NCBI GenBank assembly: GCA_022360535.1 | Contig: JAKSCP010000523.1 | Span: forward strand, 1-10,528 | Source of the DNA: Pseudomonadales bacterium | GTDB lineage: Bacteria > Pseudomonadota > Gammaproteobacteria > Pseudomonadales > Pseudohongiellaceae | Length of the DNA: 10,528 bases | Reading direction: 5' to 3' | Shown: positions 6,289 to 10,528 of the stretch, one piece after another | Numbering within the stretch: the first letter of the stretch is position 1 | Layout: each line of letters begins with the position of its first letter | The notes under the pieces: generated by a model | The model's input: only the letters and a program-made list of their open reading frames with translations | Databases searched by the model: none | Told to the model about the DNA's origin: nothing | Translations under genes and position numbers: made by a program

Positions 6289-6747
6289 TTAGTTACCGCT
6301 CTTTATCCCCGGCCCAGGCTTCGCACTGACTTTTCCAGGCTTCACCTCGGTGCCGCTTTCGGAATAGATGTTCATTCTCTTAATGGGCTCGTCGCTTTCT
6401 TTATCGATCAAGACAAACCTTGGTCCCTTGGGGTGAGGTCGAAATTCATCCCCCCAATGGATCAGCGAGATAATGACGGTACGTAAGGCGCGCCCCGCAT
6501 CAGTCAGTACGTATTCTGTATGTGACGTCTCAGTTGCTGGCCGTTTCTCCAAAATCCCTTCCGCCACCAGATGATTGAGCCGGGCAGAAAGGATGTTGCG
6601 CGCTATTCCTAACTCGTCCAGAAACTGGTTGAACCGGGTCTTGCCGTAAAACGCTTCCCGCAGGATTAGCAGTGCCCACCGTTCGCCAATGGCATCCAGC
6701 GCCTGCGCCATGGAGCAGTTCATGTCTTTATAGGATTTGTATTTCAT
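6289..6747 (-). CDS. HxlR-family winged-helix transcriptional regulator
   Basis: A 152-residue regulator. The N-terminus M-K-Y-K-S-Y-K-D-M-N-C11-S-M-A-Q-A-L-D-A-I-G-E-R-W-A is the signature start of HxlR proteins, followed by L-I-L-R-E, G-K-T-R-F-N-Q-F, I-A-R-N-I-L-S-A-R-L-N-H-L (recognition helix about 48-60), G-I-L-E-K-R and E-Y-V-L-T-D-A-G (wing, about 62-85). These proteins bind DNA as dimers; several members (YodB, HypR, QorR) sense quinones, aldehydes or oxidants through an N-terminal cysteine, and Cys11 here lies at a comparable place. A Lys/Pro/Gly-rich tail follows residue 130. No good Shine-Dalgarno precedes the ATG at 6747, but the family's conserved N-terminus supports this start. 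It is divergent from the tautomerase operon, which it most likely represses. Confidence 0.9.
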   Translation of the reverse strand: MKYKSYKDMNCSMAQALDAIGERWALLILREAFYGKTRFNQFLDELGIARNILSARLNHLVAEGILEKRPATETSHTEYVLTDAGRALRTVIISLIHWGDEFRPHPKGPRFVLIDKESDEPIKRMNIYSESGTEVKPGKVSAKPGPGIKSGN

Positions 6748-6763
6748 CCGGTCATTTTACATT

Positions 6764-6824
6764 AAGTTGCATAATGAGACTAATAGGTTGCAATATGCTA
6801 CTTTATGGTTTTATCATGCAACTT
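6764..6824. promoter_or_regulatory. Probable HxlR operator: three GTTGCA boxes
   Basis: AAGTTGCAT at 6764-6772 and its exact complement ATGCAACTT at 6816-6824 form a 9-bp inverted repeat. A third related box, AGGTTGCA, lies at 6785-6792, in direct orientation and 21 bp (two helical turns) after the first. The boxes sit in the 97-bp divergent region between the HxlR gene and the tautomerase operon and flank or overlap the promoter of the latter. HxlR proteins commonly bind such sites next to their own gene; the binding itself is inferred. Confidence 0.6.
6789..6817 (+). promoter_or_regulatory. Sigma-70 promoter of the tautomerase operon
   Basis: TTGCAA (6789-6794, four of six to TTGACA) and TATCAT (6812-6817, five of six to TATAAT) are separated by exactly 17 bp. 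The expected start of transcription near 6824 leaves a leader of about 20 bases before the ATG at 6845. The -35 overlaps the middle GTTGCA box and the -10 overlaps the inverted box, so a bound regulator would block polymerase. Confidence 0.6.
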
Positions 6825-6844
6825 CCAAATAGAGTAACAATCCC

Positions 6845-7165
6845 ATGATTAACTGCTCATGTCTGATACAGGAAGGACAGTCGCCTGATCTCAACAAGGT
6901 TGAGATGCATGCAGCGATCCAGGAATTCGCAACGCGCTCGTTTGGCCTGGAAGCGCAAATCGTCTGGATTCCAGTGGCCGCGGGTGATGGGTTCACTGCT
7001 GGTAAACCTTCCACTTCCTCCGTGGTGTCGATCACCTCGAATGAGAAGCTAGACCCAGCGCCTCGGGAATCGCTGCTGAGAGAATTCGTTACGCTATGGA
7101 CAAACAAAACTGGCAGCACGAGTGATGAGATCGTCGCCGTAATCGCTGATCCAACAGAAACTTAA
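6845..7165 (+). CDS. Tautomerase-superfamily-like protein without the N-terminal proline
   Basis: A 106-residue protein beginning M-I-N-C-S-C. Length, a helix such as L-N-K-V-E-M-H-A-A-I-Q-E-F-A, a mid strand S-V-V-S-I-T-S-N-E, a second helix R-E-S-L-L-R-E-F-V-T-L-W-T and a final D-E-I-V-A-V-I-A-D strand suggest the two beta-alpha-beta units of the 4-oxalocrotonate tautomerase/MIF fold. The catalytic Pro that follows Met in active members is Ile here, and no alternative in-frame start gives a proline, so it would be non-catalytic or use another residue. The call rests on fold-like pattern and on the tautomerase gene 11 bp downstream. It is the first gene after the operator-promoter region; its Shine-Dalgarno is weak (AGAG about 10 bases upstream). 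Confidence 0.5.
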   Translation: MINCSCLIQEGQSPDLNKVEMHAAIQEFATRSFGLEAQIVWIPVAAGDGFTAGKPSTSSVVSITSNEKLDPAPRESLLREFVTLWTNKTGSTSDEIVAVIADPTET

Positions 7166-7176
7166 AAGGAACTCCC

Positions 7177-7587
7177 ATGCCGCTATACATCTGCAGCACC
7201 CAAAAAGATGCTCTTGACCAACCGGCGAAAGAGAAGATCGCAAACGCGATTACTGATATTCACTGTTCGGTGACAGGTGCACCCGCCAGCTTTGTGCATG
7301 CCGTGTTTTTTGAAGATCACCCGCAATTTTCTCCTGGTGACAAAACTCTGCTGGTGCGTGGAACTATTCGTCGTGGCAGAAGTGATGCACAGAAAAGCGA
7401 GATCGCGAAAAAAATAAAATCATCTCTGGCCGAATTTGGTGGCGCTGAAGCACAGCAAGTAGATGCACTGATTCGCGAAACACCAGCCAGTTGGGTGATG
7501 GAAGGTGGTGAAATCATGCCCGAGCCTGGCGAAGAGGCAGAGTGGTTCGCCACCCAGGAAGCCCGGCGGCAGGGAGAACAGTTATGA
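7177..7587 (+). CDS. cis-CaaD-like tautomerase-family enzyme
   Basis: A 136-residue protein starting M-P, so processing exposes the catalytic proline. Numbered from that Pro1, it has H28 in I-T-D-I-H-C-S-V-T-G, R64 and R67 in T-I-R-R-G-R-S, and E108 in W-V-M-E-G-G, followed by P-E-P-G-E-E-A-E-W-F. These match Pro1, His28, Arg70, Arg73 and Glu114 of cis-3-chloroacrylic acid dehalogenase (cis-CaaD) and its relative Cg10062, with a constant 6-residue offset for the later ones. The position of the cis-CaaD Tyr103 is Leu97 here. It probably acts on an unsaturated or oxo acid as a tautomerase or hydratase, forming a trimer as relatives do; real dehalogenase activity is doubtful. The start has AAGGA 7 bases upstream, and the stop overlaps the next gene (ATGA). 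Confidence 0.82.
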   Translation: MPLYICSTQKDALDQPAKEKIANAITDIHCSVTGAPASFVHAVFFEDHPQFSPGDKTLLVRGTIRRGRSDAQKSEIAKKIKSSLAEFGGAEAQQVDALIRETPASWVMEGGEIMPEPGEEAEWFATQEARRQGEQL

Positions 7588-7994
7588 ACCAGAAGAATAT
7601 TCACCGCTATGTTTTATTGTTCACTGGTGCCACGCTGGCCCTTATTGGTGTGACTTACTGTATCGACCCGAATCTTTTGCTGGCGCGCTACGAACTCAGT
7701 GTGGCGGGGGCGTCGGAAGATAATATGTACCGTGGTGCTTATGGTGGTTTGTTCATAACGACCGGCGCCGCTATCGCTTACGGATTTTATACAGACGCCT
7801 TCAGGCAGGTATCGACGATCGTCGCGCTGCTATTTATGGGTGGTTTTGCTATTGGCCGGATCGCAAGCATCCTGGCGCTGGGCATACCCCATCAACAGAT
7901 TGTTGGGCTACTGGTTTTTGAAATAGTCTCATCTGCTGTGTTCATTTGGCTGTTACTTTCGCAACCAGTGAAAAAGCTAGCGGATCAGAGTTGA
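7584..7994 (+). CDS. DUF4345 family four-helix membrane protein (copy 2)
   Basis: The frame is open from 7542, but the ATG at 7584 overlaps the stop of the tautomerase gene (ATGA) and has AGGGAG 7 bases before it, so it is the start. The product has 136 residues and four membrane segments, about 8-27, 50-70, 75-98 and 105-126. The sequence D-P-N-L-L-L-A-R-Y-E-L after helix 1, N-M-Y-R-G-A-Y-G-G-L-F at the start of helix 2 and G-R-I-A-S-I-L-A-L-G after helix 3 fit DUF4345 and parallel the same places in the copy at 5103 (R-A-M-I-G-A-H-Y and L-A-R-G-I-A-A-I-N-G). Function unknown; inner membrane. Translational coupling to the tautomerase suggests a common task. Confidence 0.8.
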   Translation: MNQKNIHRYVLLFTGATLALIGVTYCIDPNLLLARYELSVAGASEDNMYRGAYGGLFITTGAAIAYGFYTDAFRQVSTIVALLFMGGFAIGRIASILALGIPHQQIVGLLVFEIVSSAVFIWLLLSQPVKKLADQS

Positions 7995-8026
7995 GAAGAG
8001 AATTGAGAGCGGAATTGAGAATGGAT
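7991..8026. repeat. Three imperfect tandem 12-bp repeats over a stop codon
   Basis: TTGAGAAGAGAA (7991-8002), TTGAGAGCGGAA (8003-8014) and TTGAGAATGGAT (8015-8026) follow each other without a gap. The first contains the TGA stop of the DUF4345 gene (7992-7994). The repeat fills most of the 53-bp gap before the next start. It looks like a small slippage expansion of purine-rich sequence. Confidence 0.7.
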
Positions 8027-8036
8027 GAGGTGCTTG

Positions 8037-8041
8037 AGGAG
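8037..8041 (+). promoter_or_regulatory. Shine-Dalgarno AGGAG that sets the secreted-protein start
   Basis: AGGAG lies 6 bases before ATG 8048. The longer frame opening at 7946 has no such site and would put about 34 charged residues in front of a signal peptide. Confidence 0.75.
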
Positions 8042-8047
8042 AAGAAC

Positions 8048-8644
8048 ATGACCAGATTACGCATAACTACCTTGCTCATTGGCAGCCTGGTGGCGCTGTC
8101 TTCCTTTCAGGTTAGTGCCCAATCAGAGGAAGCGTTGATTCAGGCTGCAACGCAATCACTACCTGAACACTTACGCGCTGACGTCACCGTGTTGGACAGG
8201 AGTACCAATCCTCCAACGCTATTAAGACAGGGCACCAATGGCATTACTTGTATGACTGATGAACCCGCACCGGGTTATGATGCGTCCTGTGTTGACGAAA
8301 GCTGGTTCCCCTATGGCAGGCGTCTTGGCGAGCTACGCGCAGACGGCAAATCGCTGTTGGAGGCAAACAAAATCGTAAACACAGAACTTGCCAATGGTTC
8401 TCTGGCCTCACCCAATCCTGGTGCGCTTGCTAACACTGTCTCCGGTCCCGACGCGAACAATCTCGCAGTGCTCACAACGATCTTTTTGGGGGAGGCCGCC
8501 AGTGCTATGTCTGGCATTGTGTCAGAAGAAAATGACCAGGCATGGATTATGTGTGCTGGCACACCACAGGCCCACTTGATGATCGGGCCGGTACGCTATC
8601 AGCTACGTGATGTAGATCTAAAACACCAGTGTGGAACAGAGTAG
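8048..8644 (+). CDS. Secreted protein of unknown function (GTNGxTCM type)
   Basis: The product is 198 residues with a signal peptide: MTRLRITT, hydrophobic residues 7-20, cleavage near V-S-A-Q. The mature part has the order T-L-L-R-Q-G-T-N-G-I-T-C-M, P-G-Y-D-A-S-C-V-D-E-S-W, and, near the end, A-W-I-M-C-A-G-T-P-Q-A-H-L-M-I-G-P, with a last Cys in K-H-Q-C. I recall uncharacterised secreted bacterial proteins with the same order (x-G-x-N-G-W-T-C-M-P, M-C-x-D, P-H-L-M); no function is known to me. Four cysteines could form two disulfides. ATG 8048 is preferred to 7946. It is the last gene of the HxlR-linked operon and, like the 5480 gene, follows a DUF4345 gene. It converges on the M56 gene; no clear terminator is visible in 8645-8692. 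Confidence 0.68.
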   Translation: MTRLRITTLLIGSLVALSSFQVSAQSEEALIQAATQSLPEHLRADVTVLDRSTNPPTLLRQGTNGITCMTDEPAPGYDASCVDESWFPYGRRLGELRADGKSLLEANKIVNTELANGSLASPNPGALANTVSGPDANNLAVLTTIFLGEAASAMSGIVSEENDQAWIMCAGTPQAHLMIGPVRYQLRDVDLKHQCGTE

Positions 8645-8692
8645 CCCGCTTAACACAATGGATACATGGTGAATTGCTCAGATGTTTAAATA

Positions 8693-10528
8693 TTAATTGA
8701 GCCTGTTTTCGAACTGACTTGGTAATGAGATTGAGTCAGGAATATTGTCCGAGATTGATCTAAGCGCTGAGTTTCTCTCAAAGGAGCTTCCTAACATTTC
8801 TTCTGCCTGAGTGATGGCAAGTTGCCAGCTTTCTTCGGCCAGCTTGCCTTGCTCAACAATTGTCTGCAGAGCGGCACGCATTTCGAAATCGCTTCCCACT
8901 GATCGCAGTGAGCGTAATGCTTGGTCGGAGACAAATTCGGATTCTGGCGCGACCCTGATTGCATTGGTTAAAAAGAATCTCATCTCTGCATCACTGCCAA
9001 TAGATTCGGCCGCTTCGAATAACGCTCTCCAGTTTTCGTCGTTCATCTCTCCAAATTCCGCGATAGTTGACAGTGCGTAGCGCTGTTCGAAATCGCTGCC
9101 AATACTGTCGGTAGCTTGAATAAGGCTCAGTGTTCCTCTCGTTGATGATCCAGCGCGCTCGATGGTACTCGCGATCAACTGACGAAGTTCGAAGTCACTG
9201 CCGATAGTTCTGGACGCATCTCGCAATGCAAGCCAATTCGAATCGGTCATTGCCGAAGAATTTGTGATTCCAGACAGTGCCAGGCGAGCTTCCATATCAC
9301 TGCCAATACTATCTGTGGACTCAAACAGTGAGTTGATAAGTGTTTCTGAAGATTCAACTTCGCTGACAATGCTCAATACGGTTGTCCGCATCTCCATGTC
9401 ACTTCCTATTCCTTTGATAACGTCCATCAACGCAGCCTGGCTCTGCGTATTCAGGTTCTGAGTAGAAACCAACTTGGTCAGCGTCAGGCGCATCTCCATG
9501 TCACTTCCGATTGATTTATGGGTTTCCAGCAGGTCGACAATTTGGTCCTCAGAAAGCGTGGCGTTTTCTAAGAGAATAAAATTGTACGCGCGACTCACGA
9601 AATCCGAACGGATAAAAGCCAACTCTCGAATCACAGTGTCTGGGCCCTTGTCTCCGAGCATTCGCAATACCCGCGTTTCAGCGTTGACTCCTGTTGAGCG
9701 GAATAATGTGACCAGCACTTCATTGAACCAGACCCTTGCATCGTCATCGAAAGCAGTCTCGTCGCCATCTATCCAATATGTCGTGGTCACTCCACTTCCA
9801 TCAGCTTCCACAAGGATTCGGCGACGCGGCCTGACATTTTCGGTGCGGTATTCGAAGAAGCCATCGCCTGTAATCGCGATGATTTCATCTTCACTGTCGT
9901 TTGTTGTAAATTCGTTTCGCCATTCGGCTCCACCTTCATCCCACACCCATTCGTGTCGGTTACCATTTACATCGTAAGTGCTGCCGCCTCGACTGCTTCG
10001 TCGAAAAATATCGAAGACACTGAAACGACCATCTCCTTGAGAAAAAGGCGTTGTTGAGGGTGATTGGCTTGAGATATCCGCGTCACCTTCAGACTCGGTT
10101 AGAAGTTGCGAGCTTGCTTCGGTTATTTCTGTGACTGTAGTCAGATTGAAATCTGAGATATCCGCTGCTGGCCTGGCTAATGGGGCATCAGCTGTAGCCG
10201 CGGCTGAATCAACCTGCATCGTCGGCACCAGTAAGACTAATGTACAGACAGAACCAAATATCAATGTTTTGTTAGTTCTGCTGAATCGGGGTAAGGATTG
10301 TTGTCCAGCTGACTGAAGATGCAGAATTCGCTGCCGAAGGCGCGATTGATTGCCAACCATGGTGAACCCCCATTGGAAGTTCTGCTGGGACTGAATGCGC
10401 TCTGCACAGTTTACTAATGTTCTGGTGATTACATTGCTGTTCTGGCACTGGTTCAGAGCTGACTGGTCTGCAAGAAATTCAGATAAATCAATTAGTCGGT
10501 TGCGCGCAACAGCGAATAGTGGTTGAAA
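8693..10528 (-). CDS. M56 (BlaR1/MecR1-type) metallopeptidase, C-terminal part with 34-residue repeat tail
   Basis: The frame is open from the right edge, through 56 codons before the first ATG (10360), down to the TAA at 8695-8693, so 611 residues are visible and the N-terminus is outside. The entering part (L-F-A-V-A-R-N-R-L-I-D-L-S-E-F-L-A-D-Q) resembles the segment after the zinc-binding H-E-x-x-H of M56 peptidases, with E and D of the E-x-x-A-D motif, then L-R-Q-R-I-L-H-L. Counting from Met 10360, a last membrane helix lies at about 31-49, a low-complexity Ser/Thr linker at 60-108, a beta-rich region (V-W-D-E-G-G-A-E-W, Y-W-I-D-G-D) at 110-215, and helical 34-residue repeats from 250 to the end. 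Such proteins sense an outer signal and cleave a repressor of the BlaI type. The catalytic motif is not in the window. Confidence 0.82.
   Translation of the reverse strand, partial: FQPLFAVARNRLIDLSEFLADQSALNQCQNSNVITRTLVNCAERIQSQQNFQWGFTMVGNQSRLRQRILHLQSAGQQSLPRFSRTNKTLIFGSVCTLVLLVPTMQVDSAAATADAPLARPAADISDFNLTTVTEITEASSQLLTESEGDADISSQSPSTTPFSQGDGRFSVFDIFRRSSRGGSTYDVNGNRHEWVWDEGGAEWRNEFTTNDSEDEIIAITGDGFFEYRTENVRPRRRILVEADGSGVTTTYWIDGDETAFDDDARVWFNEVLVTLFRSTGVNAETRVLRMLGDKGPDTVIRELAFIRSDFVSRAYNFILLENATLSEDQIVDLLETHKSIGSDMEMRLTLTKLVSTQNLNTQSQAALMDVIKGIGSDMEMRTTVLSIVSEVESSETLINSLFESTDSIGSDMEARLALSGITNSSAMTDSNWLALRDASRTIGSDFELRQLIASTIERAGSSTRGTLSLIQATDSIGSDFEQRYALSTIAEFGEMNDENWRALFEAAESIGSDAEMRFFLTNAIRVAPESEFVSDQALRSLRSVGSDFEMRAALQTIVEQGKLAEESWQLAITQAEEMLGSSFERNSALRSISDNIPDSISLPSQFENRLN
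8726..9613 (-). repeat. Nine 34-residue (102-bp) repeats with I-G-S-D-x-E-x-R core
   Basis: Counting from Met 10360, the G (or R in the first) of the G-S-D core lies at residues 251, 285, 319, 353, 387, 421, 455, 489 and 524: the spacing is 34 each time and 35 at the end. The first unit reads R-S-D-F-V-S-R and the last G-S-S-F-E-R-N; the seven between read G-S-D-x-E-x-R. At DNA level GCATCTCCATGTCACTTCC recurs exactly at 9388-9406 and 9490-9508, 102 bp apart. Confidence 0.9.

Noticed and set aside
6751..6760. Leaderless promoter for the HxlR gene with TAAAAT just before its ATG
   Set aside because: The -10-like TAAAAT lacks a usable -35 at 16-18 bp and no extended -10 is present, so evidence is insufficient.
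7946..8047. Longer start for the secreted protein at ATG 7946
   Set aside because: It overlaps the DUF4345 gene, lacks a Shine-Dalgarno and would bury the signal peptide behind charged repeats; ATG 8048 has AGGAG 6 bases upstream.
8645..8692. Terminator between the convergent secreted-protein and M56 genes
   Set aside because: Only a 5-bp repeat (GCTCA/TGAGC, 8676-8702) with a long AT-rich loop is present, extending into the M56 gene; too weak to call.
8726..9613. TPR repeats
   Set aside because: The unit length of 34 fits, but the TPR pattern of small and aromatic residues (W-LG-Y-A-F-A-P) is absent; the conserved core is G-S-D-x-E-x-R.
8726..9613. CRISPR-like direct repeats at DNA level
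   Set aside because: The 102-bp periodicity is in a coding frame and the repeats are conserved as protein, not as identical DNA with unique spacers.

Overview
The window looks like ordinary chromosomal DNA from a Gram-negative bacterium, most likely a gammaproteobacterium and possibly a marine or environmental one. This rests on many Sec-type signal peptides ending in A-Q, Shine-Dalgarno sites of the AGGAG type, a fairly balanced base composition, and families (DUF6445, DUF4345, an M56 peptidase with a long repeat tail) that I associate with such bacteria. The taxon is an inference. I see no rRNA, tRNA, transposase, integrase, CRISPR array or phage gene.

Left part, minus strand (4923 down to 1). 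Four closely spaced genes, each with an N-terminal signal peptide, form a probable operon read leftwards: an internalin-type leucine-rich repeat protein (4923-3859), a CapA-family metallophosphatase homologue that has lost its GHxPH motif (3825-2362), a small NTF2/SnoaL-like protein (2299-1781) and an exported HD-domain protein (1762-1070). After a 128-bp gap with two hairpins comes a DUF6445 protein with an H-x-D...H...R iron/2-oxoglutarate-like signature (941-333). Last is the start of a PNPOx-like flavin-binding protein (226-1, cut by the window edge).

Middle part (5091-8644), mostly plus strand. Two similar blocks flank a leftward HxlR-type repressor gene (6747-6289). Block 1 is a DUF4345 four-helix membrane protein (5103-5480) overlapping by one base a secreted protein of unknown function (5480-6274). 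Block 2 is a tautomerase-fold protein without the catalytic proline (6845-7165), a cis-CaaD-like tautomerase with most catalytic residues (7177-7587), a second DUF4345 protein (7584-7994, ATGA overlap) and a second secreted protein (8048-8644). The 97-bp divergent region between the repressor and block 2 holds three GTTGCA boxes and a good sigma-70 promoter overlapping two of them. A self-regulated, repressor-controlled tautomerase operon is therefore the best-supported regulatory unit here.

Right part (10528 down to 8693), minus strand. This is the C-terminal portion of an M56 (BlaR1/MecR1-type) membrane metallopeptidase. Its reading frame stays open to the right edge, so the first ATG visible in the frame (10360) is not the real start. 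The tail after the last membrane helix contains nine 34-residue units built around I-G-S-D-x-E-x-R.

The most interesting points are the HxlR/tautomerase/DUF4345/secreted-protein operon with an unmatched pair of tautomerase-fold proteins, the four-gene exported operon with a metal-site-deficient CapA homologue, and the strictly periodic repeat tail of the M56 protein.
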